A stretch of DNA of 64,000 nucleotides from Rhizobium leguminosarum (GCF_001679785.1 NZ_CP016287.1:620001-684000); one strand, 5' to 3'. Shown: positions 17,052 to 26,055, numbered from the stretch's first letter. A program made the numbers and translations. The notes: generated from the sequence alone by a model not told the origin.

Positions 17052-17076
17052 GGAACCCAGGCAAATTCCGGGCGTT
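17052..17076 (+). promoter_or_regulatory. EcfG-type general stress promoter of the phospholipase D-family gene
   Basis: GGAAC (17052-17056), 16-bp spacer, CGTT (17073-17076) matches exactly the GGAAC-N16/17-CGTT consensus of the alphaproteobacterial EcfG/RpoE2 sigma factor. The start codon is about 20 nt downstream of the expected transcription start. Confidence 0.75.
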
Positions 17077-17104
17077 TGTGCTCCAGTTAGAGGCCGAGGC
17101 AATC

Positions 17105-18628
17105 ATGACGACATTCGAAACCATCTTCAATAACCCGAGCTTGTCGCAGACAAAATCAAAACGGCCGGGCGACCGCCAAAAACAGGAGGGCAGCGCCTTG
17201 TGCCTGGAAGGGAGCGCTGCCAAGGCGGCCTTCCTGATCAATGGCAACAGCTATTTCGCCGAGCTGGCGCGTGCGTTGCGGCAGGCGAGGCGCACCATCT
17301 GGATCATCGGGTGGGATTTCAATCCAAACATCGGGTTGGAACCCGATAAGTCCGATGAAACGCTGGCCGACCTGTTGCATGCCCTGGCAGCGGCAAATCC
17401 GGAGCTCGAAATACGCATCCTCATCTGGGCGCTAGGCCCCGTTTATTCTGGCAAGTCCCTGCAGATGCTGCGGAAGAAAAGCTTTCCCAGAAATACCCGG
17501 ATCGATCTACGCTTCGAGCTTCAGCCGACATTGCGCGGCTGCCACCACCAGAAACTCGTCTGCATCGACGACGCCGTCGCCTTCATCGGCGGCATAGACC
17601 TGACGTCGCGCCGGTGGGACACCTGGCTCCACCGCGCCAAAGATAAATTGCGACGTGACCCCAAGGGTGTTTCCTATGATCCGCTGCACGACGTTCAGGC
17701 AATGGTCACCGGCGACGCTGCCAGGTTGATCGGCGATATCGCCAGGCGGCGCTGGCAAAACACCACCGGTGAAAACCACCGGCCGCTGGCCGAAAACGTC
17801 CCCTTTGCCTGGCCGGACGATCTCGCCGTTTCCATGAGGGAGACCGCGGTCAGCTTCGCGCTGACGGAGCCCTCGACCGCACTTCGCCCCGGCATCAGCG
17901 ACGGCATCGTCATGACATTGGACGTCATCGCCCGGGCACGGCGGCAGCTTTACATCGAGGCGCAATACCTCGCCTCCTTCCGCGTCGCCGACGCCATAGC
18001 CGCGCGGCTGCAGGAGGAAGACGGCCCCGAAGTCGTTATCATCTGCACGCGCAGTTCTCATGGGCTGATCGAAAAGCTTGTCATGGGCGGCAATCGCGAC
18101 CGCGTCATCCGCCGCCTGAAACGCGCCGATCGTGCGGACCGCCTGCGCGTCTATTATGCCGTCGTGCCCGGGCCAATCGTGCCCGGGCCAGTCACGGTGA
18201 AAGAGAGCGAGGTGGAGGTGCTCGTCCATTCCAAACTGATCATCGCCGATGACGAACTGGTCCGCATCGGCTCCTCCAACCTAAACAATCGCTCGGAAGG
18301 GATGGATGGCGAATGCGACATGCTCGTCGAGGCAGGTAACGCCGCGCACCGCCGCGCGATCGTGGATCTGCGCAATCGCCTGCTTTCGGAATATCTCGGA
18401 ACCACCCCGGAAAGCTTTGCCGCAGCCTTTATGCAAAGCGGCTCGTTGATCGAGGCGGTCGAGGCGCTCAATGACGGGCCTCGGGGTTTACGGGAATTCA
18501 CCGTCGAGCTGTCAGGCAGCATTTCACCGATTTTTGGCACGGCGATCTTCGACCCGGTTCGACCGTTCACAGTTTTAAACCGACTGGGCCTCGGCGCGCT
18601 CGTCCGCCGCCTCATTCGCCCCGCGTGA
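17105..18628 (+). CDS. Phospholipase D-family protein (cardiolipin synthase ClsB-like)
   Basis: The 507-residue protein has two PLD catalytic motifs: HQKLVCIDDAVAFIGGIDLT near residue 147, and HSKLIIADDELVRIGSSNLN near residue 375. Both HKD His/Lys/Asp residues are intact. Such enzymes transfer phosphatidyl groups, making cardiolipin or phosphatidylglycerol derivatives, or hydrolyse phosphodiesters. A 15-bp tandem duplication encodes VPGPIVPGP just before the second motif. The 3' end overlaps the convergent YbhN-like gene by 54 bp. With that gene and the EEP gene it parallels E. coli clsB-ybhP-ybhN, which supports a membrane-lipid role. The stress promoter just upstream supports general-stress control. 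Confidence 0.88.
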   Translation: MTTFETIFNNPSLSQTKSKRPGDRQKQEGSALCLEGSAAKAAFLINGNSYFAELARALRQARRTIWIIGWDFNPNIGLEPDKSDETLADLLHALAAANPELEIRILIWALGPVYSGKSLQMLRKKSFPRNTRIDLRFELQPTLRGCHHQKLVCIDDAVAFIGGIDLTSRRWDTWLHRAKDKLRRDPKGVSYDPLHDVQAMVTGDAARLIGDIARRRWQNTTGENHRPLAENVPFAWPDDLAVSMRETAVSFALTEPSTALRPGISDGIVMTLDVIARARRQLYIEAQYLASFRVADAIAARLQEEDGPEVVIICTRSSHGLIEKLVMGGNRDRVIRRLKRADRADRLRVYYAVVPGPIVPGPVTVKESEVEVLVHSKLIIADDELVRIGSSNLNNRSEGMDGECDMLVEAGNAAHRRAIVDLRNRLLSEYLGTTPESFAAAFMQSGSLIEAVEALNDGPRGLREFTVELSGSISPIFGTAIFDPVRPFTVLNRLGLGALVRRLIRPA

Positions 18629-19537
18629 TGTCCGTCGGAAAACGATCTCGCTGATGACGAGAAGCGTCGTGCCGAGCGCCAGCGGAATTAAGAAATAGGC
18701 GCAGCGGAATGCAATCAGCGCGCCGATCGAGGCCTCCTTCGGCACGACATAGGAGACGGTCGCCTCGAGCACGCCGAGACCGCCCGGAACATGCGTTGCG
18801 AGGATCGCCGAATTGGCAAGCACGTAAGCCGTCACCGACCTGAAGAAGGCAACGTCGCCGAAGGCCGAAAGCATCTGGTGCAGGCAGGCGGCGACGAGCA
18901 TGAAATTGATCGTCCCGACCGCAACCTGTGCGACCGCGATCGAAAATCGCGGTAGCTGAAACGACCAGCGCCACAGCCGCAACGTGCCGCGGATGAAGAA
19001 CGCCAGGCCCGCATAGACCGCCGGCACGACCAGCGCCAGCGAACCGAAGACACGCACACTTGCCGGGTCGATGCGCAGCAGGCGCCCGGCATCGCCGGGA
19101 TTGACGATCATGGCGATGCCGCCAAGCGTGATCAGCCCGAGCCCCACCGTAACGCCGCAAAACAGGATGATCTTCGCCACGTCCTCCGCCGTCAGCCCCC
19201 AGCGCGAATAGAAACGATAGCGAAAGGCGCCGCTGCTGAGGCCCGCAAAGCCGATATTGTGCCCCAGCGAAAGACTGATGAAAGACGCCAGCGCAATCCT
19301 GGAATAGGGCAAGGATTTGCCGAGCGAACGGATCGCCAGGAGATCGAAGCAGCTCAGGCACAGATAGGACCCCGCCGCAAAGAGAAGTGCCGCGCAAAAG
19401 GTTGATAAAGGGATGCTGCGAACCGATTGGACGATCTGATCGAGGCTGTATTGTTGGAAGATCCGATAGAGGAGAAAGACCGCAAGACAAAGGGCAGCAA
19501 CGAGCAGTCCTTTCCAGATCATGCTTTTCAAGCTCAT
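18575..19537 (-). CDS. YbhN/UPF0104-family membrane protein (LPG synthase transmembrane-like)
   Basis: A 320-residue protein with eight or so hydrophobic helices and the family motif SLGHNIGFAGLSSGAFRYRFY near residue 90. It also has HVPGGLGVLEATV near residue 248, as in the flippase half of MprF/lysylphosphatidylglycerol synthase. The catalytic aminoacyl-transfer domain of MprF is absent. E. coli YbhN is the short homologue encoded beside clsB. The start at 19537 follows GAGGACAATCG. A perfect stress-sigma promoter lies at 19581-19605 on this strand. It may move or flip the lipid made by the PLD-family protein. Confidence 0.85.
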   Translation of the reverse strand: MSLKSMIWKGLLVAALCLAVFLLYRIFQQYSLDQIVQSVRSIPLSTFCAALLFAAGSYLCLSCFDLLAIRSLGKSLPYSRIALASFISLSLGHNIGFAGLSSGAFRYRFYSRWGLTAEDVAKIILFCGVTVGLGLITLGGIAMIVNPGDAGRLLRIDPASVRVFGSLALVVPAVYAGLAFFIRGTLRLWRWSFQLPRFSIAVAQVAVGTINFMLVAACLHQMLSAFGDVAFFRSVTAYVLANSAILATHVPGGLGVLEATVSYVVPKEASIGALIAFRCAYFLIPLALGTTLLVISEIVFRRTSRGANEAADERAEAQSV

Positions 19538-19578
19538 CGATTGTCCTCAGGAGTGCGAGCGCCATGGTTCGATAATCG

Positions 19579-19603
19579 GGAACGATCAAACGAGTTTTGT
19601 GTT
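19579..19603 (+). promoter_or_regulatory. EcfG-type promoter candidate for the EEP-family gene
   Basis: GGAAC (19579-19583), 16-bp spacer, TGTT (19600-19603) reads toward the EEP gene. It nearly coincides with the minus-strand promoter, so one short AT-richer block appears to be a two-way stress promoter. The -10 departs from consensus by one base. Confidence 0.5.
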
Positions 19604-19605
19604 CC
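19581..19605 (-). promoter_or_regulatory. EcfG-type general stress promoter of the YbhN-like gene
   Basis: On the minus strand GGAAC (19605-19601), 16-bp spacer, CGTT (19584-19581) is a perfect consensus, about 37 nt of leader from the start codon. Confidence 0.7.
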
Positions 19606-19623
19606 CTGGAGAGCAAGTTCTAT

Positions 19624-19682
19624 GTTCTCCGGGGGAACTTCTATGTTCTCCGGGGGAACTTCTATGTTCTCCCCGGGGGAAC
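19624..19682. repeat. Three tandem 21-bp-period palindromic repeats
   Basis: GTTCTCCGGGGGAAC occurs at 19624-19638 and 19645-19659, and a 17-bp variant GTTCTCCCCGGGGGAAC at 19666-19682. The spacing is exactly 21 bp, two helical turns. Each unit is an inverted repeat. A degenerate fourth unit may precede them. They lie between the divergent promoters and the EEP start, so they would be in its mRNA leader or act as operators. The open frame through them (FYVLRGN repeats) is an artefact of the period being divisible by three. Confidence 0.8.
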
Positions 19683-19698
19683 GAGTTCAGCAGGGCCC

Positions 19699-20427
19699 AT
19701 GCCGGAACAATCAATCAAACTCCTGACCTATAACGTGCACAGCTGCATCGGCGGCGACCGGAAGCTCGATCCCGGCCGCATCGCTTCTGTCATCGCCGAG
19801 GCTGAGGCTGATATCGTCGCCCTTCAGGAGGTCGACGTCCTCCGGCGCAGGACCGGCGGCGTCGACCAGGCCCATGCGATCGCCTCGCTTTTGAAGATGC
19901 AGGCTCATTTCCATCCGGCACTGTCGATAGCCGAGGAGCAGTATGGCGATGCGATCATCACTTCGCTGCCGACAGGCGCGGTCAAGGCCGGACCATTGCC
20001 ATCCATCGGCGAACAGCGCGGCGCCATTTCCGTCGAAATACTGGTCGGCGACAGAAAACTGCTGGTCGTCAACACTCATCTCGGCCTTCGTGGCCGCGAG
20101 CGCATCCGGCAGATGACGACATTGCTGAACCCCGGCTGGCTGCACGGCATGGCGGATGAACCTCTTCCAACCATCCTCTGCGGCGATTTCAACGCTATTC
20201 CGTCATCGGCGACTTACCGACTTGCCGCGCGGTCATTGAAAGACGCCCAGGTCGCAGGCGGCGCCGCGCCGAGAGCGACCTTTCCCTCGCGCTACCCGCT
20301 GATGCGCCTCGACCACATCTTCGTCACTGACGATCTCATCGTTAAAAAAGTGGCGGTCCTGGAAACTCGCCTGACAAGGGTTGCCTCGGACCACCTGCCT
20401 CTGCTCGCGGAGATCGGCTTCGCCTGA
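19699..20427 (+). CDS. Endonuclease/exonuclease/phosphatase-family protein (YbhP-like)
   Basis: The 242-residue EEP-fold protein has the ordered motifs LLTYNVHSCIGGD (Asn), IVALQEVD (Glu), VVNTHLG (His), CGDFNAIP (Asp/Asn) and ASDHLPL (Asp/His). These are the complete metal-dependent phosphoesterase set. YbhP-type members occur beside cardiolipin synthase and YbhN genes. A phosphodiesterase or phosphatase role on a lipid head group is plausible but unproven. ATG 19699 begins the conserved domain; the longer frame runs through the tandem repeats and is rejected. No signal peptide is visible. Confidence 0.88.
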   Translation: MPEQSIKLLTYNVHSCIGGDRKLDPGRIASVIAEAEADIVALQEVDVLRRRTGGVDQAHAIASLLKMQAHFHPALSIAEEQYGDAIITSLPTGAVKAGPLPSIGEQRGAISVEILVGDRKLLVVNTHLGLRGRERIRQMTTLLNPGWLHGMADEPLPTILCGDFNAIPSSATYRLAARSLKDAQVAGGAAPRATFPSRYPLMRLDHIFVTDDLIVKKVAVLETRLTRVASDHLPLLAEIGFA

Positions 20428-20443
20428 ACAGTCATCGAAGCTT

Positions 20444-20950
20444 TCACCGGGCGAACTTCCGATTCATCGCCGCCGCCACCAACGGTAGCGCCGTCGTCGC
20501 CACGGCTCCCAGAGGCAACCGCCTGATGCCCCTCGTGACGACGAAGGTCGCCGCCATTGCACCTGCCAGCTTGAGCCAAGGCTGATTGCCGAGCTGCGCA
20601 TGAGCGCTGGCATCTGCCCATCGGACGTTTTCCGTCACGACGGTCGCAGCCTGATGTTGGATCACATGAAGGCGAGCGCGGAGGTTTTCGAGTTCTTCTC
20701 GCAGTTCTTGCAGACGGCCTTCCAGGACATGACCTTCGTAGATCGGGAGGGGCTCCTCGACGGTGTCTCCAACGGAAGCATGACCACCGAGCGTCGCAAT
20801 ATATGCCCGATATTCGGCCTCGCTGGCGAAACCCTCACGTCTGATAAGATCAGGGTTGATGCTCGCCTCTTCGAAGGAGGCCGGCGCGGTTTCCACACCA
20901 TCGCGCATATCCTTGTTTGTGCCGGTGTCCCCAAGTTCGTCCTTGAACAT
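20444..20950 (-). CDS. Hypothetical protein, coiled coil plus membrane helix
   Basis: A 168-residue protein with no recognised catalytic domain. Residues 75-110 form a likely coiled coil (EGRLQELREELENLRARL), followed by a hydrophobic segment around 132-160 (LAGAMAATFVVTRGIRRLPLGAVATTALPLVAAAM) that could anchor it in the inner membrane. ATG 20950 follows GGAG. A GGAAC-N16-TGTT motif (20946-20970, minus) would start transcription inside the frame, which would favour a shorter product from ATG 20908. It lies 74 bp after the DAO-family gene in the same direction. Function is unknown. Confidence 0.65.
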   Translation of the reverse strand: MFKDELGDTGTNKDMRDGVETAPASFEEASINPDLIRREGFASEAEYRAYIATLGGHASVGDTVEEPLPIYEGHVLEGRLQELREELENLRARLHVIQHQAATVVTENVRWADASAHAQLGNQPWLKLAGAMAATFVVTRGIRRLPLGAVATTALPLVAAAMNRKFAR

Positions 20951-21024
20951 GATGTGTCTCCAGTTGTTCCTGGCGATAGAACGCTCGACGGCTCAGAAGG
21001 ATGCATCGGTCTCTGCTGCCGCCT

Positions 21025-22161
21025 TCATCTTCGCGACGCGCTGAAACGCTCCGGCCGAAAGTCCGCCAGCAGCGGATGGCGGCGTCCGGTGGCAATCTCG
21101 TCCGCCAGCAGTTCGCCGGCAATCAGGCCGAGGGTGGCGCCGCTATGGCTGAAGACGACGAAATAACCCGGGATGGACGGCAGTTCGCCAAAGACGGGCT
21201 CGCCGTCACCCGGGATAGGCTTCGGGCCGACCCCATAATCTTCGACCTCCAGCACCGGATTGCCTTCGAGAACCTTGGAGGCCTCGCGCAGCAATCCTTC
21301 CAGCGTCGATTGCCTGACATCATAGCTGCCGTCGGGCTTCACGCTCACCTCTTCCTCGGACCAGGCGGCGTCGAGCGCGAAGCCGCCGTTGGGTGTCGGC
21401 CGGATGGCGACGCGAGGGGTGTTGAGCACAGCCTTCAGCGGATGGCGGATCGGCTTGGTCCGGACCAGAAGGGCGACAGGCGTTGCATCGCCAATTTGCT
21501 GGCCGGCCTCGGCCACGATTGCGGGGACGTCGCCGCCGGCAGCAAGTAGCACGGCATCCGCATCCCGGCGCATGCCGCCTGCTGTGATCACGCCACGGGC
21601 ACGCCCGCTTTCGACATCGACCGTCGCGCGACCCGCGTCCGTGATAATCTCGCCGCCCAGCGTGCGGAATTCCTGCGCGAGCACGTCGATCAAGGACGGA
21701 AGATCGACCCAGCCCTCCCCGGGATTGAAGATCGCGCCTTGGCGCGTCACAGTACTGGCGTCCACACCCGGCGTTACCCCAGCAACTCTATCCGGGGTGA
21801 GCCATTGCGCGTGATAGCCGAGGTCGCGCTCATAGTCGAAGATTTCGGCGATCTCGTTGCCGGCATCGTCCGCATCCCAGGTCAGCCCGCCGTCGAAGCG
21901 CAGCCACGGCGCATCGGGATACCGGACGGCCAGCGTGCGGTAGCGATCTATGCCGGCCAACCGCAGCCGGTGATAGGCATCGGTGCGTTTGCGCGCCGAA
22001 TTGAGCCAGGCGAGCGAACGGCCGGAGGCGCCGTTGGCAAGCGGGCCGTCATTGATGAGCACGGTACGGACCCCGAGCCGTGCCAGATGGACAGCGGTTG
22101 AGACGCCAAAGATGCCGCCGCCGATGACGACGACCTTCGAAGGTTTGGTGGAAGCATTCAT
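21025..22161 (-). CDS. FAD-dependent oxidoreductase of the DAO (DadA/GlyOx) family
   Basis: The 378-residue protein begins with the FAD Rossmann motif VVVIGGGIFGVSTAVHLA. It shows GASGRSLAWLN, an interior DAO fold, and the C-terminal FAD-binding GYFVVFSHSGATLGLIAGELLADEI. DAO-family enzymes oxidise amino acids, amines or N-methylated amino acids. It lies 86 bp downstream of the amino-acid-type ABC permease/ATPase gene, so it probably oxidises the imported compound. An opine or D-amino acid is possible; the sequence alone does not decide. Confidence 0.85.
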   Translation of the reverse strand: MNASTKPSKVVVIGGGIFGVSTAVHLARLGVRTVLINDGPLANGASGRSLAWLNSARKRTDAYHRLRLAGIDRYRTLAVRYPDAPWLRFDGGLTWDADDAGNEIAEIFDYERDLGYHAQWLTPDRVAGVTPGVDASTVTRQGAIFNPGEGWVDLPSLIDVLAQEFRTLGGEIITDAGRATVDVESGRARGVITAGGMRRDADAVLLAAGGDVPAIVAEAGQQIGDATPVALLVRTKPIRHPLKAVLNTPRVAIRPTPNGGFALDAAWSEEEVSVKPDGSYDVRQSTLEGLLREASKVLEGNPVLEVEDYGVGPKPIPGDGEPVFGELPSIPGYFVVFSHSGATLGLIAGELLADEIATGRRHPLLADFRPERFSASRR

Positions 22162-22247
22162 GTGATAACCTTGTTTCCTGCTCTTATTACATCGAACGAA
22201 ATCCGGCGCGAGGACGGGCCGGAGGCACCATTTGTTGCGTCAGGCGC

Positions 22248-23783
22248 TCAGAGGACTTCCGCAAGGAAGCGCTTCAACCGCTCGCTTTTGGGATTGTCGA
22301 AAATCTCCAGCGGACAGCCCGCCTCGACGATGCGGCCCTCATCCATGAAGACGACCTGATCGGCCACCCTGCGCGCAAATCCCATCTCGTGCGTCACCAC
22401 AGCCATCGTCATGCCCTGGCGGCCGAGGGCGGCCATCAGGTCGAGCACGCCCTTCACCAGTTCGGGATCGAGTGCACTCGTCACTTCGTCGAAGAGCATG
22501 ACCTCGGGATCCATGGCCAGCGCGCGGGCGATGGCGACGCGCTGCTGCTGCCCACCTGACAGACCTGCGGGCCGATGATCCCTACGCTCTGCGAGACCGA
22601 CCTCGGCCAGACGCGCCTCGGCGATGCGCCTCGCCTCCTGCCTCGGCATCTTCTTGATCTTGGTCAGCGAAAGCATGACGTTTTCGAGTGCCGTGTGGTC
22701 GGGGAACAGATTGAAGTGCTGGAACACCATGCCCACACGCCGGCGCAGCCTCTCCGGCTTCATCGCCAGGATGCTCTCGCCGTCGAGCAGGATGTCGCCG
22801 CCCTTCGGCTCGACAAGCCTGTTCATGCAGCGCAGCAGCGTCGACTTGCCCGAGCCGGAAGGGCCGATAATGCAGGTGACGGTACCAGCGGCGATGTCGA
22901 GATCGACACCCTTCAACACGTCGAGATCGCCATAGGCCATGGTGAGGTCCCGGATATTCAGGGCGCCGCCTTTGAAGCGCGGCGTAGTCGCCTCGGCCGT
23001 GCCCGTGGGATGGGGGCCGGCAGCGGCCCGCAATTCGCTTACCTCGACCAATCCGCTCGCAGCACCCGAGCCGCGGCCTTGTTTTCCGAGCCGCAGTCTC
23101 GCATCGATATAATTGACGAAGTGGGTCAGCGGCACGGTGATGACGAGATAGAAGACGCCCGCCAACAGCAGCGGTGACAGATTGCCGGTGACGACGGCCT
23201 GATCCTGGCCGACCCGGAAGATCTCCCGCTCGGAAGCGAGCAATCCGAGGAAGTAGACAAGGCTGGAATCCTTGACGTTTCCGATGAATTGATTGACCAG
23301 CGCCGGCAGAACACGCCGGATGCCTTGTGGGATGACGATCAGGCGCATGCCTTGCCCATGGCTCATGCTGAGCGCCCGGCAGGCTTCCATCTGGCCGCGC
23401 TCGACGCTTTGGATGCCCGACCGGAAGATTTCGCCGATATAGGCTCCCGCAATCAGGCTGAGCGCCAGGATGCCGAGCGGAAATGGAGACGGACCGAAGA
23501 TCTCACGCCCGATCCGGGCAAAACCCTGGCCGATGATCAGGATCGTGACGATCGCCGGCAGCCCGCGGAAAACATCGGTATAGATGCGCGCCGGCAGCCG
23601 CAGCCAGCGGGATTGCGAGATGCCCATCACGGCAAGCGCCATCCCAATGATGACGCCGAGCACGGTCGAGGCGGCGGCCAGGATCAGCGTGTTCTTCAGG
23701 CCGACGCTGATCATGCTCGGCAGAACTTCCGCCATGGCGTCCCAGTCCAGGAAGCTGCGGCGTAGATTTTCAAGCCAGTTCAT
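22248..23783 (-). CDS. Polar amino-acid ABC transporter, permease and ATPase fused
   Basis: The 511-residue protein has residues 1-230 as a His/Glu/Gln/Arg-opine-type permease ([53 protein letters not shown]). Residues 275-511 form a complete ABC ATPase ([38 protein letters not shown]). The two domains are usually separate polypeptides; here a linker of about 40 residues joins them. One permease type suggests a homodimer. It lies 162 bp downstream of the binding-protein gene, with a RIME-like element between, and upstream of the DAO-family enzyme. Confidence 0.92.
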   Translation of the reverse strand: MNWLENLRRSFLDWDAMAEVLPSMISVGLKNTLILAAASTVLGVIIGMALAVMGISQSRWLRLPARIYTDVFRGLPAIVTILIIGQGFARIGREIFGPSPFPLGILALSLIAGAYIGEIFRSGIQSVERGQMEACRALSMSHGQGMRLIVIPQGIRRVLPALVNQFIGNVKDSSLVYFLGLLASEREIFRVGQDQAVVTGNLSPLLLAGVFYLVITVPLTHFVNYIDARLRLGKQGRGSGAASGLVEVSELRAAAGPHPTGTAEATTPRFKGGALNIRDLTMAYGDLDVLKGVDLDIAAGTVTCIIGPSGSGKSTLLRCMNRLVEPKGGDILLDGESILAMKPERLRRRVGMVFQHFNLFPDHTALENVMLSLTKIKKMPRQEARRIAEARLAEVGLAERRDHRPAGLSGGQQQRVAIARALAMDPEVMLFDEVTSALDPELVKGVLDLMAALGRQGMTMAVVTHEMGFARRVADQVVFMDEGRIVEAGCPLEIFDNPKSERLKRFLAEVL

Positions 23784-23820
23784 TCAGATCCCCATGAATT
23801 CTTGCCCGGCGCGGACGCCG

Positions 23821-23926
23821 CCTAAAGCGCATCGCGATCTCTCAGATTCGCTTGTCGCGCTTTAGGTCTTTGTTTTTACGCATGTCGGTATCGCAAAACC
23901 GCGGCACACTTTTGCGCGACATGCTT
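23821..23926. repeat. RIME-like double-palindrome element, copy C
   Basis: CCTAAAGCGC (23821-23830) pairs with GCGCTTTAGG (23856-23865), and GCATGTCG pairs with CGACATGC across 23880-23924. The second half shares the CGCAAAACCGCGGCACACTT core with copy A. It sits inside the ABC operon, between the binding-protein and fused permease genes, where it could set relative mRNA levels. Confidence 0.7.
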
Positions 23927-23945
23927 AGCAATGCCTTGGTAAGCG

Positions 23946-24773
23946 TCACTTCTTGGGAAGATACTGTTCCGGCATCGGTGAGCCGGGGAACCACTTTTCG
24001 TAAAGGGTCTTCCAGGTGCCGTCCTGCATCGCATCGTGAAGTGCGCCGTTGAGCGCCGTGCGAAATGCATCATTTCCTTTTCGGACCACGAAGCCAGCAG
24101 GCGCATCGAAGGACGGGATATTCACGGCAACCTTCAGCGCGGGATAACGCTCGCCATATTGCTTGGCGGCCTCGTAGTCGAGAAAATGCGCGTCGACCGT
24201 TCCGTTGTTGAGGGCGGCCACGGCGGAATTGTTGTCGGGAAATTTTACCAGATCGGTTCCCCCGAAATTCTTGGCTGCATAGACTTCCTGCAAGGTCCCC
24301 TGCACGACGCCGAGACGCTTGCCCTTGAGGCCATCGGCATCCTTGATACCGGCATCCGGGGTCAGGACGGAGAGATAACCGGCAAGATAGCCGTCGGAAA
24401 AGTCGATGGTCTTCTTGCGGGCTTCAGTGGTTCCGATCGCAGCAACGGCAACGTCGAACCGTTCGTTTGCGACCGACGGCAGCAGTGCTGAAAATTCCTG
24501 GCCCGTGAACGTCACCTTGTCTTTTTGAAAGCCGAGGCGGGAGACGACGTTAAGAAACAACTCGATATCGAAACCGGTGAACTGGCCGTCCGCCGTCGCA
24601 AACGTATAGGGCTTGGAATCGCCCATCGTGCCGACGCTGATCACCCCGGGCTCGATGAGGTTATAGGGATTGTCGGCGGCGGCCGTAGAGCCTGCCCCCA
24701 TCGCAAGAAAGCATGTCAAAAGGCCAGCCCGCAATGGGGCGAGGGTGGCCACGAATGATTCAAAAGGCTTCAT
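23946..24773 (-). CDS. Amino-acid-type ABC substrate-binding protein
   Basis: The 275-residue secreted receptor has a signal peptide ([20 protein letters not shown]... AAA) and a family 3 solute-binding domain: [33 protein letters not shown], and [23 protein letters not shown]. It ends with [13 protein letters not shown], typical of polar amino-acid or opine receptors. The start at 24773 follows GGAG; the longer frame to 25403 crosses the divergent promoter and the LacI gene and is rejected. It is divergent from the LacI regulator and downstream of three palindromic operators. Confidence 0.9.
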   Translation of the reverse strand: MKPFESFVATLAPLRAGLLTCFLAMGAGSTAAADNPYNLIEPGVISVGTMGDSKPYTFATADGQFTGFDIELFLNVVSRLGFQKDKVTFTGQEFSALLPSVANERFDVAVAAIGTTEARKKTIDFSDGYLAGYLSVLTPDAGIKDADGLKGKRLGVVQGTLQEVYAAKNFGGTDLVKFPDNNSAVAALNNGTVDAHFLDYEAAKQYGERYPALKVAVNIPSFDAPAGFVVRKGNDAFRTALNGALHDAMQDGTWKTLYEKWFPGSPMPEQYLPKK

Positions 24774-24860
24774 GTTCGTTCTCCGCTCTGAAAGGAATGC
24801 TCTTGTCGGCATCGTCGGGTCGCCCTGCCCCACCGCGCATTGCGGCAGAGATTTGGACAA

Positions 24861-24914
24861 GATACCGGTCTCCCTTGCAAAGAGACCGGTCTCCCTTGCA
24901 AAGAGACCGGTCTC
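24861..24914. promoter_or_regulatory. Three 21-bp-spaced palindromic operators for the LacI regulator
   Basis: GAGACCGGTCTC is a perfect palindrome at 24882-24893 and 24903-24914, with an imperfect first copy GATACCGGTCTC at 24861-24872. Central CCGG and this half-site size are typical of LacI-family operators. They are on one helix face (21 bp) in the gap between the divergent LacI and binding-protein genes. GTCAATTGAC (24933-24942) is an additional palindrome nearer the LacI start. Confidence 0.75.
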
Positions 24915-24974
24915 ACAACATATTTGATATCCGTCAATTGACCGATCGTCAACAACTCTTGTAGTCCTCGGCTT

Positions 24975-26045
24975 ATGGAAGATTCCGCTCATTCGAAACG
25001 TGCAGTCACGGTCGCCGACGTCGCGAAGGCCGCAAAGGTCTCGAAGGCGACGGCAGCCCGCGTTCTCGGCGGCTACGGCGTGGTCAGCGCCAAAATCACA
25101 GATCAGGTCATGGCGGCGGCGGCCGCCCTCGAATATCGCCCGAACGAACTCGCCCGGAGCATGAGCACCGGAAGGTCCGGCATCATCGGGGTCGTGGTCG
25201 GCGATATCGAGAACGCTTTCTTCAGCCTGGCGGTGCGCGGCATCAGCGATGCGGCCCGCCTTGCGGGATTCAACGTCATCATCGCGAATTCGGGCGAAGA
25301 GCTCGATGCGGAAAAATCGGCCGTCGACCTCCTGATCGGCAAACGCGTCGATGGCCTGATCGTGACGCCGGCCCGTTGCGACAGTATCGATCATCTCCAG
25401 CACGTCCGCCGAGCCGGCGTGCCGCTCGTCCTATTCGACCGGGCCATCCCCGAACTCGATGTCGACGCCGTGACCGGCGACGACCGGGATGCGGCCATCG
25501 CGGCGACCCGGCATTTGATCGGGCAAGGACATCGCCGCCTCGCCTACGTCTCTGCCATGGACGCCGAGGGCGGTGGGCTCACCAATATCGGGCGGATCTC
25601 GAATTCCGCCGTGCGCGAACGCGTGGAGGGTTTTGTCAGTGTCCTGACCGAGGCGGGTTTGCCGAACCCTCTTCATTATGTCAGGCTCGGCGCCACGGAC
25701 CAGCATCAGACGGACGGCGTAATCAAACACCTGCTCGCAGACAGTGCCGCGCCGACGGCGCTGTTGGCATCGGACAGTCTCGTCGGCTTGCGCATCTTCA
25801 AGTCGCTGCAATCGCTCGGCCTGTCCATCCCCAAGGACGTATCGATGATTTCGTTTCTCGATGCCGACTGGACCAGCGTCACCGTTCCGCCGATCACCAT
25901 AGTCGACCAGCGCGTCTACGAGATGGGCAAGCTCGCCGGCGAACGGCTCATCGCCCGTATCGAACGCACCCCTCTTGCCGTCGAACGTCTGCGCGTCAGC
26001 ACGAGCCTCGTCCTGCGCGGCTCCGTCGCCACGATTGGCCGGTGA
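24975..26045 (+). CDS. LacI-family transcriptional regulator
   Basis: The 356-residue regulator has a LacI HTH ([25 protein letters not shown], residues 11-35) with hinge helix [13 protein letters not shown], then a periplasmic-binding-like effector domain ([47 protein letters not shown]). It is divergent from, and presumably controls, the ABC transporter and DAO-family genes through the three palindromes. The effector is likely the transported compound (inference). The stop is followed within 15 bp by RIME-like copy B. Confidence 0.92.
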   Translation: MEDSAHSKRAVTVADVAKAAKVSKATAARVLGGYGVVSAKITDQVMAAAAALEYRPNELARSMSTGRSGIIGVVVGDIENAFFSLAVRGISDAARLAGFNVIIANSGEELDAEKSAVDLLIGKRVDGLIVTPARCDSIDHLQHVRRAGVPLVLFDRAIPELDVDAVTGDDRDAAIAATRHLIGQGHRRLAYVSAMDAEGGGLTNIGRISNSAVRERVEGFVSVLTEAGLPNPLHYVRLGATDQHQTDGVIKHLLADSAAPTALLASDSLVGLRIFKSLQSLGLSIPKDVSMISFLDADWTSVTVPPITIVDQRVYEMGKLAGERLIARIERTPLAVERLRVSTSLVLRGSVATIGR

Positions 26046-26055
26046 GATCCCCTTT

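Noticed and set aside
19624..19682. CRISPR array
   Set aside because: The palindromic units are 21 bp apart with only 4-6 bp between them, so there are no spacers. No cas gene is present.
24861..24914. CRISPR array or mobile-element terminal repeats
   Set aside because: Same reasoning: no spacers, and the site is a divergent promoter of a LacI gene.
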